Program-made: the position numbers and the translations under genes
Source of the DNA: Zea mays
Lineage: Eukaryota; Streptophyta; Magnoliopsida; Poales; Poaceae
Length of the DNA: 64,000 bases
Assembly: GCF_902167145.1 (NCBI RefSeq)
Contig: NW_023367387.1
Location: 1-64,000 of the forward strand
Reading direction: 5' to 3'
In this document: piece by piece, positions 38,027 through 49,110 of the stretch
How the letters are laid out: each line of letters starts with the position of its first letter
Position numbering within the stretch: the first letter of the stretch is position 1
Notes under the pieces: generated by a model
Database searches by the model: none
What the model saw: only the letters and a program-made list of their open reading frames with translations
Told to the model about the DNA's origin: nothing

Positions 38027-38230
38027 TCCACTAGAAATCCAAGAATGTGATCTATGGCAAGGAAACATATGTGGGGTGAGGTTTATGAGCCTCTGGTCGA
38101 TGATCAAAGGCCACACAACCCCCATTTTTGTCGAAAATAGCCATGAATGACCATTTTCAATAATACCGAAGGCTAACACGTACGAGTTTTTAACCAAGAA
38201 ATGGTTTCCACCAGAAATCCAAGAATGTAA

Positions 38231-38432
38231 TCTATGGCAAGGAAACATATGTGGGGTGAGGTTTATGAGCCTCTAGTCGATGATAAATGGCCACACAACC
38301 CCCATTTTTTATGAAAATAGCCACGAGCGACCTTGAAAATAGCCATGAGCGACCATTTTCAATAATACTAGAGGCTTACACCTACGGATTTTAGACCAAG
38401 AAATGGTCTCCACCAGAAATCCAAGAATGTGA
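38231..38432 (+). repeat. Example of the 202-bp K180 variant monomer
   Basis: From TCTATGGCAAGG to the next TCTATGGC is exactly 202 bp, against 180 bp in neighbours. The extra 22 bp come from a local duplication of GAAAATAGCCATGAGCGACC with ATTTTTTATG ahead of it. The same form recurs in all three blocks, in reverse orientation in block 1. Confidence 0.9.
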
Positions 38433-41400
38433 TCTATGGCAAGGAAACATATGTGGGGTGAGGTGTATGAGCGTCTGGTCGATGATCAATGGCCACACAA
38501 CCCCCATTTTTGTCGAAAATAGCCATGAACGACCATTTTGAATAATACCGAAGGCTAACACCTACGGATTTTTGACCAAGAAATGGTCTCCACCAGAAAT
38601 CCAAGAATGTGATCTATGGCAAGGAAACATATGTGGGGTGAGGTGTATGAGCCTCTAGTCGATGATCAATGGCCACACAACCCCCATTTTTGTCGAAAAT
38701 AGCCATGAATGACCATTTTCAAAAATACCAAAGGCTAACACGTACGGATTTTTGACCAAGAAATGGTGTCCACCAGAAATCCAAGAATGTGATCTATGGC
38801 AAGGAAACATATGTGGGGTGAGGTGTACGAGCCTCTGGTCGATGATCAATGGCCACACAACCCCCATTTTGCCGAAAATAGCCATGAACGACCATTTTCA
38901 ATAATACCGAAGGCTAACACCTACGGATTTTTGACCAAGAAATGGTCTCCACCAGAAATCCAAGAATGTGATCTATGGCAAGGAAACATATGTGGGGTGA
39001 GGTGTATGAGCCTATGGTCGATGATCAATGGCCACACAACCCCCATTTTTGTCGAAAATAGCCATGAACGACCATTTTCAATAATATCGAAGGCTAACAC
39101 GTACGAGTTTTTGACCAAGAAATGGTCTCCACCAGAAATCCAAGAATGTGATCTACGACAAGGAAACATATGTGGGGTGAGGTGTATGAGCCTCTGGTCT
39201 ACGATCAATGGCCACACAACCCCCATTTTGCCGAAAATAGCCATGAATGACCATTTTCAATAATACCGAAGGCTAACACGTACGAGTTTTTAACCAAGAA
39301 ATGGTTTCCACCAGAAATCCAAGAATGTAATCTATGGCAAGGAAACATATGTGGGGTGAGGTTTATGAGCCTCTAGTCAATGATAAATGGCCACACAACC
39401 CCCATTTTTTATGAAAATAGCCATGAGCGACCTTGAAAATAGCCATGAGCGACCATTTTCAATAATACTAGAGGCTAACACCTACGGATTTTAGACCAAG
39501 AAATGGTCTCCACCAGAAATCCAAGAATGTGATCTATGGCAAGGAAACATATGTGTAGTGAGGTGTATGAGCCTCTAGTCGATGATCAATGGCCACACAA
39601 CCCCCATTTTTGTCGAAAATAGCCATGAATGACCATTTTCAATAATACCGAAGGCTAACAGCGACCATTTTCAATAATACTAGAGGCTAAGACCTACGGA
39701 TTTTTGACCAAGAAATGGTCTCCACCAGAAATCCAAGAATGTGATCTATGGCAAGGAAACATATGTGGGGTGAGGTGTACGAGCCTCTGGTCGATGATCA
39801 ATGGCCACACAACCCCCATTTTGCCGAAAATAGCCATGAGCGACGATTTTCAATAATATTAGAGGCTAAGACCTACAGATTTTTGACCAAGAAATGGTCT
39901 CCACCAGAAATCCAAGAATGTGATCTATGGCAAGGAAACATATGTGGGGTGAGGTGTATGAGCCTCTGGTCGACGATCAATGGCCACACAACCCCCATTT
40001 TTGCTGAAAATAGCCATGAGCGACCATTTTCAATAATACTAGAGGCTAAGACCTACGGATTTTTGACCAAGAAATGGTCTCCACCAGAAATCCAAGAATG
40101 TGATCTACGACAAGGAAACATATGTGGGGTGAGGTGTATGAGCCTCTGGTCGACGATCAATGGCCACACAACCCCCATTTTGCCGAAAATAGCCATGAAT
40201 GACCATTTTCAATAATACCGAAGGCTAACACGTACGAGTTTTTAACCAAGAAATGGTCTCCACCAGAAATCCAAGAATGTGATCTACGACAAGGAAACAT
40301 ATGTGGGGTGAGGTGTATGAGCCTCTGGTCGACGATCAATGGCCACACAACCCCCATTTTGCCGAAAATAGCCATGAACGACCATTTTCAATAATACCGA
40401 AGGCTAACACCTACGGATTTTTGACCAAGAAATGCTCTCCACCAGAAATCCAAGAATGTGATCTATGGCAAGGAAACATATGTGGGGTGAGGTGTATGAG
40501 CCTCTGGTCGATGATCAATGGCCACACAACCCCCATTTTTGTCGAAAATAGCCATGAACGACCATTTTCAATAATACCGAAGGCTAACACCTACGGATTT
40601 TTGACCAAGAAATGGTCTCCACCAGAAATCCAAGAATGTGATCTATGGCAAGGAAACATATGTGGGGTGAGGTTTATGAGCCTCTAGTCGATGATAAATG
40701 GCCACACAACCCCCATTTTTTATGAAAATAGCCATGAGCGACCTTGAAAATAGCCATGAGCGACCATTTTCAATAATACTAGAGGCTAACACCTACGGAT
40801 TTTAGACCAAGAAATGGTCTCCACCAGAAATCCAAGAATGTGATCTATGGCAAGGAAACATATGTGGGGTGAGGTTTATGAGCCTCTAGTCGATGATAAA
40901 TGGCCACACAACCCCCATTTTTCTTGAAAATAGCCATGAATGACCATTTTTTCAAAAATACCAAAGGCTAACACGTACGGATTTTTGACCAAGAAATGGT
41001 CTCCACCAGAAATCCAAGAATGTGATCTATGGCAAGGAAACATATGGGGGGTGAGGTGTACGAGCCTCTGGTCAATGATCAATGGCCACACAACCCCCAT
41101 TTTGCCGAAAATAGCCATGAACGACCATTTTCAATAATACCGAAGGCTAACACGTACGAGTTTTTAACCAAGAAATGGTCTCCACCAGAAATCCAAGAAT
41201 GTGATCTATGGCAAGGAAACATATGTGGGGTGAGGTTTATGAGCCTCTAGTCGATGATAAATGGCCACACAACCCCCATTTTTTATGAAAATAGCCATGA
41301 GCGACCATTTTCAATAATACTAGAGGCTAAGACCTACAGATTTTTGACCAAGAAATGGTCTCCACCAGAAATCCAAGAATGTGATCTATGGCAAGGAAAC

Positions 41401-41741
41401 ATATGTGGGGTGAGGTGTATGAGCCTCTGGTCGACGATCAATGGCCACACAACCCTAATTTTTGTCGAAAATAGCCATGAACGACCATTTTCAATGACAC
41501 TGAAGGCTAACACCTACGGATTTTTGACCAAGAAATGGTCTCCACCATAAATCCAAGAATGTGATCTATGGCAAGGAAACATATGTGTAGTGAGGTGTAT
41601 GAGCCTCTGGTCGAAGATCAATGGCCACACAACCCCCATTTTTGTCGAAAATAGCCATGAATGACCATTTTCAAAAATACCAAAGGCTAACACGTACGGA
41701 TTTTTGACCAAGAAATGGTCTCCACCAGAAATCTAGGAATG

Positions 41742-41746
41742 TGATC
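41742..41746. other. Target-site duplication, left copy
   Basis: TGATC immediately precedes the 5' LTR and is matched by TGATC at 49111-49115 after the 3' LTR. Both are the same K180 monomer position (GAATGTGATCTATGG), so a single insertion split one monomer. Confidence 0.95.
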
Positions 41747-42388
41747 TGTTGGGGACCTTCGGCATCCGAAGGTCCTCAAAAACAGGATTTAACAGTATTT
41801 CTAGAGTACAATGTGTGAACAGGTATCCTCGGACTAAAGTCGGCATTGCAGTAGACCAGAATAATACGAAGGTTGATGCAGCGCCGAAGGTGTGAGCAGG
41901 AAAGCTTCGGCGTGACAGCAAAGAGTGGAACCGACTTAAAGATGAAAAGGCTATTCAGACCTCGATAGACTACTATAGAATTATTATCAAATGTAAAGGG
42001 CATGAATGTAATTTTGTAAGGGCTGTGTCCCGGGCCTATAAATAGGTGAACAGTATCCCCGTGCTGTTCACGCTGACTTGGCATTCACTTTTTGTGTCAC
42101 GCTTGTATTATCATCTCTTCTCGATTAAAGGTACACTTGTAATTCAATAATATTTGTGTTTATGCCTGATAATAATATATAATCGTTCATGTTGTCTTTT
42201 ATATCCTTTACGTTTCCTCCTTCGTCATTGTTTAATGGGTTTATGAAGGTATGTCCTTCAGGACCTTCGTCCGTAAACCATTATATCCTAAGGGAAATAA
42301 TGCTTCGGAGGACGAAGGACTTTAACGATTAACATTTTCTATGTTGCCTTGTTCTTAACCCATAGCACTTGAGAACAAGTCTCCAACA
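41747..42388 (+). repeat. 5' LTR of the zeon-like element
   Basis: 642 bp from TGTTGGGGACC to CTCCAACA, 99.4% identical to 48469-49110. It is rich in CTTCGG/CCGAAG motifs. The right-hand end resembles the end of the LTR at 60584-61175 (ATGTTGCCTTGTTCTTAA, TTGAGAACAAGT), so the two families are related. Confidence 0.95.
42037..42044 (+). promoter_or_regulatory. LTR TATA box (zeon-like)
   Basis: TATAAATA in the context GGCC-TATAAATA-GGTGAACAG. The same motif is at 48759-48766 in the 3' LTR and, with a matching context, at 60803-60810 in the second gypsy element. Confidence 0.75.
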
Positions 42389-42389
42389 T

Positions 42390-42400
42390 TGGCGCCCACC
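42390..42400 (+). other. Primer-binding site (zeon-like)
   Basis: TGGCGCCCACC starts one base after the LTR end. I do not assign the tRNA. The following leader is nearly identical to that of the element at 60584. Confidence 0.8.
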
Positions 42401-42462
42401 TCCGGTGAACTCACTTCCATTTCTTGAGCTTTTCAACACCTTCGGCAAGCATCACCTTCGTC

Positions 42463-43980
42463 ATGCCGCCGAAGAAGGCTTCAGCAGCAGGGGCTGGCAC
42501 GCTGCAGCCGCTGGACCCCAATCAAGACGTCCTTTCTCTTAGAGAGGCACGAAGCCAGAAGAGGAAGGCTGCCAGTCCAACACCTCCGGAGGATGATCTA
42601 GATCAGGAAATTCAAAATCTGGAAATCCTTCAGCAGCAGGTTCAACGCAAGAAGGAGAAGATGGCCCGTCTTGCTGATCTTCAGAGACAAATAGATGAAG
42701 CTTCCGAAGAGGTTCGTCATCTTGTTCAAGATGATCAAAACCGAAGACCTCCACGCAGAGAGCTTCACCAGGAAGACTTCCGTAATGAGGATGACTGGTA
42801 TGACGATTTCCATCATGGAAACTTTGCTTTTGATGATGCTTCTCCTCTCTCAACAGAATTGCAGGCTACACCTTGGCCACAGACTTACAAGCCACCCCAG
42901 CTTCCCATATATGACGGTCACTCAGACCCTAAGCAATTCCTAATGAGCTATGAAGCAACTATATCTTCGTACGGTGGCAATACGGCAGTCATGGCAAAAT
43001 CCTTTGTCATGGCCGTCAGAAGCGTTGCTCAGACTTGGTACTCTTCTCTTCGGCCAGGGACAATCACTTCTTGGCAGAAATTGAAGGATATGCTGATAAC
43101 TAGCTTTCAAGGGTTTCAGACGAAGCCGGTCACTGCTCAGGCTCTCTTCCAGTGTACCCAGGACCATGAAGAGTACCTTCAGGCGTATGTCCGAAGGTTT
43201 CTGCGATTGAGGGCACAGGCGCCAACAGTGCCCAATGAGATTGTCATTGAGGCCATGATCAAGGGGCTTCGGCCAGGACCGTCAGCACAATATTTTGCCA
43301 GGAAGCCACCACAAACGCTGGAAAAGCTACTCCAGAAGATGGACGAATACATTCGAGCTGACAATGATTTTCGTCAAAGAAGGGAGGAGGCTTTCAGGTT
43401 TTCTGAGATGACCAGGGGCTTCGGAGGAAGGTTTTACCCGAGGCATGTCAGGTCAATTCACAATTCTACTCAAAATGATGATAAAGGGAGTCAGCAGCAA
43501 AGGCCACAATACTCCTCACAGGCTTCGGGGCAACAACAAAGCTCTTTCCGACCACCAGCTCCAAGAGGCAGAGGCGCCAGGGGCTTCGGAGGAAGATTTG
43601 GCGATCAACCGAGAAGAATCTTTTGCTTATTCTGCGGTGAGAACAAAGTCCATACTACCAGGATGTGCCATGTTACTATTCAGAAGCAAAAGGAAATAGC
43701 TGAAGCAGCAGCACAACAAGCCCAGCCGAAGCAGGTCATGCATACAGCTTCGTATCATTCGCCCTACATCCCAGAATATGTGGGCAACCATCCTGCAGTT
43801 TCTGTTGCTTCGGCGAGTCAGCCTCAAGCTTCCTGGCAACAGCCTCCGCCTCCACCTCCGCTGCAACAAGGCCAGCAACCAGAAGGGAGCCAATATGCTC
43901 CGCATCAAAGGGACTTCAGAGAACAGTCCGAAGCTCGCACGGTCAACAGCACTGTGCCAGAATCAAAGCACATCTATTGA
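42463..43980 (+). CDS. Ty3/gypsy Gag protein (505 aa)
   Basis: I chose the ATG at 42463 (MPPKKASAAG). The open frame extends further upstream but has no ATG there. Residues ~45-95 are a charged coiled coil (EIQNLEILQQQVQRKKEKM). Residues ~138-312 form the retrotransposon gag domain, from PWPQTYKPPQLPIYDG through the WYSSLRPGTI and YVRRFLRLRAQAP motifs. A Gln/Arg/Gly-rich stretch follows, then a knuckle-like C388, C391, H397, C402 with one residue more than the standard CCHC spacing. The tail is Gln/Pro-rich. It would assemble the particle and package RNA. The frame is uninterrupted and no pol follows. Confidence 0.9.
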   Translation: MPPKKASAAGAGTLQPLDPNQDVLSLREARSQKRKAASPTPPEDDLDQEIQNLEILQQQVQRKKEKMARLADLQRQIDEASEEVRHLVQDDQNRRPPRRELHQEDFRNEDDWYDDFHHGNFAFDDASPLSTELQATPWPQTYKPPQLPIYDGHSDPKQFLMSYEATISSYGGNTAVMAKSFVMAVRSVAQTWYSSLRPGTITSWQKLKDMLITSFQGFQTKPVTAQALFQCTQDHEEYLQAYVRRFLRLRAQAPTVPNEIVIEAMIKGLRPGPSAQYFARKPPQTLEKLLQKMDEYIRADNDFRQRREEAFRFSEMTRGFGGRFYPRHVRSIHNSTQNDDKGSQQQRPQYSSQASGQQQSSFRPPAPRGRGARGFGGRFGDQPRRIFCLFCGENKVHTTRMCHVTIQKQKEIAEAAAQQAQPKQVMHTASYHSPYIPEYVGNHPAVSVASASQPQASWQQPPPPPPLQQGQQPEGSQYAPHQRDFREQSEARTVNSTVPESKHIY

Positions 43981-44948
43981 CAAATATCCTACCTTAATAG
44001 TAATCTTTTTTCATTCAGTTTTATTTTTTGTGTAATAAAGGACATTGTTTAGATTTCATGAAAATAGTTTCACTGATTCCCACAAGGAAAATATATTTTC
44101 TTCACAGGCTTCAGTTGTTGAAGTTTAAGGATTTGTCATAACAAAGAGGACCTTCGAATTATCGAAAAAATTCTTCGAAGCAACGAAAAGTCGTTCAAAG
44201 GAACGCAGAGTAAGTTTGACGAAGTCACAAAAAGTCGTTCCGAAGAGAGCGCAGTGTAAGTTTTCTGCTCCAAAGTCATTCCAAAAGGAATGCAGAGCAT
44301 ACAGCGAAAAGTCAACGCTGATACCGCCTAAGTAAAAGGCGATGAAGCTCCAAAGTCGTTCCTAAGGGAATGCAGAGCTTACAGCGAAAAGTCAACGCTG
44401 ATTCCGCTGAAGTAAAAGGCGAAGAAGCTCCTAAGGGAGGCTTACAGCGAAAAGTCAACGCTGATTCACAAAAAGATTATGTGTTTTATCGCGCAGATAT
44501 GCGTGTACCTTCGGAATATCACCTTACATAGCATAACATCATCACATCATTTTTTGCATAACATAAGCATCATACATCATAATGCATGTGGCATAAGCAA
44601 GGGGTATGATATCGATCTTCGGGAAAACGCTTTGAAAATGGGGCAAATCATGCCAAGTCACAAGGAGAAACAATATTGATCTCTGAAGTATAGCCTTGAA
44701 GAATGTTTCTACGAAGCTTGAACACTTTTCAGGGTACTTTGGATATTGTTGTGATAAATGGCAATTCTTCTTCACGAAGCATGAAAAGAAGGGAAGGTGT
44801 TTTTTCGCCAAAGACTCAAAAACGGTACGTATGTAAAGTTTCATGCATCGTAAAGAATTGAACCATAAAGAAAAATAAAACAAATATATTACATGCAGGA
44901 TTACAAGATATTACACATATTACATTTAAAATGTTTTTACAATAGCAT
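43981..44948. other. Non-coding spacer with an 80-bp tandem repeat
   Basis: About 970 bp without a convincing gene lies between gag and the antisense gene. From 44267 an 80-bp unit starting GCTCCAAAGTCRTTCC is repeated: copy 1 44267-44346, copy 2 44347-44426, and a shortened third copy 44427 to about 44467. Each copy contains TACAGCGAAAAGTCAACGCT. Diverged half-copies with GTCGTTC and GCAGAG motifs precede it from about 44170. In an element of this type this is where pol would be expected. Confidence 0.8.
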
Positions 44949-47900
44949 TTAGTCTTCCCTAAGTACCACTTCTGCAGCTTCGTTCAACAGTCGATCGACA
45001 ACTTCATCCATAATAGCTTCAGCCATCTTTTTAATCTCATCGTCACCCCTAGGCCGAGCACCCGGAGATACTTCAGTAGGATCTGAGGAAGGACAGGACA
45101 CGGCTACATTGCTATTACAAATCGCAAACAAATCTTAAAGCCTAAGGTTACAACACGATAAAAACTATTAGTTAATACCTAATTGACCTTCGGCCTCTGC
45201 GATCTTTTCAGCAGCCTCAGCTACTTCTCTAGCATCGTGAATGCCCTTTTCACTTCTTCGAATAATTTCTCCGGCCATTTCTCGGCCACCATTATCCCAA
45301 ATATCGGTAAAAAATTTTCCACCAATTACGCTAGCTTCGGCCGAAGGATCTCTTGCATCTTCAAAGGACAAAGCAGCTTCGGATTGTGCTAAAATCTTTA
45401 CATGTTCGCAGCCCTTCTTCTCCAAGATGGTGGCAATCCCTCTGGCACCAGAGAAGGCGCATATATCTCCTCGGCTATTTAAAATTTCTTCGAAGGCATC
45501 AGCTTCGTGGTCGATCCATTCGATGACACCTTCGGGATTGCCTCTCGAAAAGTTTTCCTCACTTGAAAATGCGCCGACCTTGGCGAAGCTAGCCTTTAGC
45601 TTCTTAACGCAATCTATAGATTTGTCATAGCATCTCTTTTTGGACGAACGAAGCTTTTCAACAGTCACTTCTAGGTGATCTGCCCATTGATCGCTGAGTT
45701 CACGCTTTGTTTCTTCAAGTATGCGTTCTTCCTTAGCTCTGGCCAGTTGTTTCCGAAGATCTTCAATTTCGCGCTTCTGAGCTTCAGCTTGAACTTTAAA
45801 AACAGCTTCGTCTTCCTTTATTTTATTTATCAATGAGTATAATATTTTATCTTTTTCGAGACCTTCGTTCCTCAGTTCAATTACTTCGGAACGAAGGTTG
45901 CTCAGGGCTATAGTACACCCTTCGTCTTCAGCATCTTTCTGTGCTCTGAGGGCATTGCTAAGTATCAGGCCCTGCAAAGAGAAATATGTGTGTGTCAATA
46001 GGTTTAAACGAACAAAAAAAAAAATACAAGGATTTCATTTGTTGTACCTTTAAGCTATTGTAAGCCAGGCTGTCGGCCAGATCGTTCTTCGACAGCACCG
46101 AGAGCCCGTCTTCTAAAGTTGGGAATCCGAAGCTCTTGCTCATCTCCCGGCAGACAGAAATCTCCTTGCTGTCGGGAAGACAATACAAGAAATCTTCTTC
46201 TCCACTGCCATTAAATATTAACGCCCCCTTTGGATATTTCAGTTTTTGGGCATAGTGCTGGGCCTCTTGTTCTTCTTTTTCTGATAATTTTTTCCCCGAA
46301 GCATGACGAAAAATATAATCACGAATTTTGGGGGATGCTTCGGGGGCAATAACACCGGTTTCTTCAACAAAAGTTGGCTTTGTCATTTTTTCTGCCTCAC
46401 TTTCCAAGGGTTTTATCTTTGCGGGCTCTGAGGGCCCAGCTTCGGCTTCAATCTCTTGCTCTGGAGCTGTAGAACCAGAAATTTCAGTTGCTATTTCAGG
46501 AATGACAGCAGCCTTCTTCGGAGGTGTGCTTGAAGATTTGATCGTTTCCAGTACATCTAGCACATTGGCCATCCTCTTTCTTTTCGGAGTCATTGCTGGC
46601 ACTTTTTGATTTTTTACTGTCTCAACGTTTACTGCAGGACTCAAAACTCCTGATGTTTTGGAGCCCTCAGTTGCTTCTTTTACCTCTTCCATTTTTTCTG
46701 TGGACGGCGCTTCGGCTTTCTCTTTTGTTTCTGATAACAAAATGTTTGATTGTTCCAATCCTATCTTTGTTGGCACTTCGGCCGTTTCTGCGACTTCTGG
46801 CAACAAGGCTGGCTCGGTTGGTTTTTCAGCTTCGGTGGCCGAAGAAGTTTCTCCGGTAAACTCGGGCACCGAAGCTGGTTCAATATAGCGCGGCCGATGC
46901 GTAAGAACCTTTATCTTCTTTCTTTTCGGTTCTGGCTCGCTAGGAGCAGTTGCAGTTTCTTCTATTGCAGAAGTTGTGTTTTTTCTCTTCTGCCTTCGGA
47001 TGGGATAGCAATAGTCAGGGTAAACAAACCCGATTGCATCAAATACCCGATTCAGCCTCTTCTTTTTTCGGCCTCCGAAGGCTGCTGACATTGCAGTGTC
47101 TTCGGCCTTCGAATAGGTCCCAAGCAGCTCATCACTTAAATTGTCAATGCTTTTTAACCACTCATCATCTGGCTCAATAAATTTATCTCCAAACTTAAAA
47201 GTGTACTTAAACCTGATAAGTCCACCTTCGTCGGCCTCTTTTATGGTTTCTTGTGGCATTTCCCATTTCTCCGCAAGCGGCCACACCCTGAAGGCGATAT
47301 GCTCTTGTACTAAGTCCCTTGTTCCTATAAAAGAACAGACAACGCCGAAGGCTCTCTGGCATTCTTCGGCAGCTTCATTCATTTCAACCTTCGGCCTGCG
47401 AAGGCCGAAGCTTTGCCAAATAGGACGCATAATTATACCTTTGATGTCTTCTCGTGCTTTCAGATCATTTTTTACATAGAACCATTCTGTCATCCAGCCG
47501 CTGGGCCATCTCTTCCGAAAAGTTGGCACGGGGCAGCTTGACCCAGACCGAGAAACAAAATTGTAGCAGCCAAAGTTATTGTGATACTGTTCCTTACCCC
47601 AAGGTATTGTCTCGTATGATAATTCGTGCATATTGCAGAAACTTTTTGCATCAGGCTTCAGACCTTGGCTTCGCACGGCCCACACGAAGATATTCAGCCT
47701 TATGATTGCCTCGGGGGTAAGTTGGTGAAGGTAGACTTCGAAAATTTTCAGCACCTCCACGACGAAGCTGCTCAAGGGAAATCGCAGCCCAGCCTTCAAA
47801 AAGCTTCGGAACACTACGACTTCATTCTCTTCAGGGTGTGGACAAGTTTTCTCCCCTTCGTCGGCCCTCACAACGGACAAATCCCGGAAATACCTTCCTC

Positions 47901-48165
47901 TCATGTTAACAAGATGATTCTCTTTGATAGCGGATTTACCGTAAACTGAATGGCTCGGTCGCCAGGGACGATCTTCGGAGTCTTCACCACCGCTGTCCAC
48001 ATCATAGCTGTCGCTGTCACCAGTATCTTCAGACAGACCTTCCAGAATCTCTTTGGTGATTTTTTCTGTGTTGGTCTTCGACATCGCTATAAGAAACCCC
48101 AAGTTCTTCTCTTCATCAAGACTCAGCTTTATCTCAGCAGCAGCCTTCTTAGCAGCTTCAGACAT
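44949..48165 (-). CDS. Antisense three-exon gene of the zeon-like element (~1021 aa)
   Basis: Exon 1 is 48165-46048 (706 codons from the first ATG, MSEAAKKAAAE), exon 2 is 45971-45179, and exon 3 is 45103-44949. Both introns have GT-AG ends. The phases match (0, then 1), giving one continuous frame of 1021 residues plus stop. Residues ~113-300 resemble the plant 'putative gypsy type transposon' domain (PF04195 as I recall it: VVFRSFLKAGLRFPLSSFV, then WAVRSQGLKPDAKSF). Basic clusters RRQKRK and KRKKIK could be nuclear-localisation signals. The middle is acidic and low in complexity, and exon 2 is a long coiled coil. Function is unknown; antisense genes occur in related Tat-lineage elements such as Grande. 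A TATA box lies upstream on the same strand. Splicing is my inference from sequence. Confidence 0.75.
45104..45178 (-). other. Predicted intron 2 of the antisense gene (75 bp)
   Basis: On the minus strand it begins TTAG|GTATTAACTAATAG and ends GCAATGTAG|CCGTG. The TACTAAC-like TTAACTAAT is near the donor rather than the acceptor, so the acceptor is less certain. The phase (1) fits exon 3, which continues to a stop at 44949. Confidence 0.6.
45972..46047 (-). other. Predicted intron 1 of the antisense gene (76 bp)
   Basis: On the minus strand it begins AAG|GTACAACAAATG, has a T-rich stretch, and ends TTTCTCTTTGCAG|GGC. It falls between codons (phase 0). Without splicing, exon 1 would end after 29 unrelated residues, and exon 2 would have no start of its own resembling a protein N-terminus. 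Confidence 0.8.
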
Positions 48166-48304
48166 CTTCGGAAACACTAAAAACTGTTTTCAAGGCCGAA
48201 GCTTCAAAACTAAAAGCTCAGCAAATTTTAGTCCAAGAGCTAAAAATTGAGTGAGCAGAAACAAATGGCAAGAAAGCGTGCCAAATGAGTTTGCGGTATG
48301 ACTG

Positions 48305-48312
48305 TATTTATA
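48305..48312 (-). promoter_or_regulatory. TATA box for the antisense gene
   Basis: On the minus strand this reads TATAAATA (context GAGCG-TATAAATA-CAGTC), about 140 bp upstream of the ATG at 48165. It lies between the gene and the 3' LTR, so it is separate from the LTR promoter. It is a good match to the plant TATA consensus. Confidence 0.65.
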
Positions 48313-48456
48313 CGCTCGGTGCGTTGAAAACTGAAAGACCCCACTTGTCATTGAATGTTGCTATTCTAGCAAAGGGAAGGTGTTTTTTCGGACCTTCGGC
48401 GTAAAGCCTTCGTCCATATCGCAATCTAAATTTATTATTTCGAACAAATTAATATT

Positions 48457-48468
48457 GCGAGGGGCTAC
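48457..48468 (+). other. Polypurine tract (zeon-like)
   Basis: GCGAGGGGCTAC directly precedes the 3' LTR, the expected site of plus-strand priming. It is short and interrupted by pyrimidines. Confidence 0.65.
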
Positions 48469-49110
48469 TGTTGGGGACCTTCGGCATCCGAAGGTCCTCA
48501 AAAACAGGATTTAACAGTATTTCTAGAGTACAATGTGTGAACAGGTATCCTCGAACTAAAGTCGGCATTGCAGTAGACCAGAATAATACGAAGGTTGATG
48601 CAGCGCCGAAGGTGTGAGCAGGAAAGCTTCGGCGTGACAGCAAAGAGTGGAACCGACTTAAAGATGAAAAGGCTATTCAGACCTCGATAGACTACTATAG
48701 AATTATTATCAAATGTAAAGGGCATGAATGTAATTTTGTAAGGGCTGTGTCCCAGGCCTATAAATAGGTGAACAGTATCCCCGTGCTGTTCACGCTGACT
48801 TGGCATTCACTTTTTGCGTCACGCTTGTATTATCATCTCTTCTCGATTAAAGGTACACTTGTAATTCAATAATATTTGTGTTTATGCCTGATAATAATAT
48901 ATAATCGTTCATGTTGTCTTTTATATCCTTTACGTTTCCTCCTTCGTCATTGTTTAATGGGTTTATGAAGCTATGTCCTTCAGGACCTTCGTCCGTAAAC
49001 CATTATATCCTAAGGGAAATAATGCTTCGGAGGACGAAGGACTTTAACGATTAACATTTTCTATGTTGCCTTGTTCTTAACCCATAGCACTTGAGAACAA
49101 GTCTCCAACA
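48469..49110 (+). repeat. 3' LTR of the zeon-like element
   Basis: 642 bp, differing from the 5' LTR at four positions (within CCTCGAACT, GTCCCAGGCC, TTTTGCGTC and GAAGCTATG). It is followed directly by TGATC and the resumed K180 monomer. Confidence 0.95.

Larger units (their letters stand above)
22693..41746 (+). repeat. K180 knob satellite array, block 2 (forward)
   Basis: About 19 kb of forward monomers marked by TGGTCTCCACCAGAAATCC, GATCTATGGCAAGGAAAC and CAATGGCCACACAACCCCC. It contains 180-bp and 202-bp forms, several monomer subtypes (GAGCGTCTGG, TACGAGCCTC, TAGTGAGG) and higher-order repeats annotated separately. It has one short reverse patch. It continues without loss across the zeon-like insertion into block 3. 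No gene is seen. Confidence 0.95.
41747..49110 (+). mobile_element. Complete zeon-like Ty3/gypsy element, gag only
   Basis: A 7364-bp element with 642-bp LTRs (TGTTGGGGACC...CTCCAACA), a 5-bp target duplication, a primer-binding site and a polypurine tract. It has an intact gag on the + strand and a large antisense gene. No protease, RT, RNase H or integrase is visible, so it must move in trans. Size, LTR length and content agree with maize zeon-1 as I remember it. The LTRs differ at 4 of 642 positions. With the often-used 1.3e-8 substitutions per site per year this gives roughly 0.24 million years. Confidence 0.88.

Noticed and set aside
22693..41746. TR-1 knob repeat or centromeric satellite mixed into the array
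   Set aside because: All monomers I inspected fit the K180 unit or its 202-bp form. I saw no 350-bp or ~156-bp period.
41776..42084. Minus-strand 102-residue open frame in the zeon-like LTR
   Set aside because: It occurs in both LTRs (also 48498-48806) simply because they are copies. It overlaps the TATA region and has no recognisable domain.
42424..42462. Upstream TTG start for the zeon-like gag
   Set aside because: Non-ATG initiation is not expected here. The ATG at 42463 has the usual gag start and follows the leader.
45183..48250. Plus-strand open frames (70-130 residues) opposite the antisense gene
   Set aside because: They are shadows of the long minus-strand frame, with no domain or start context of their own.
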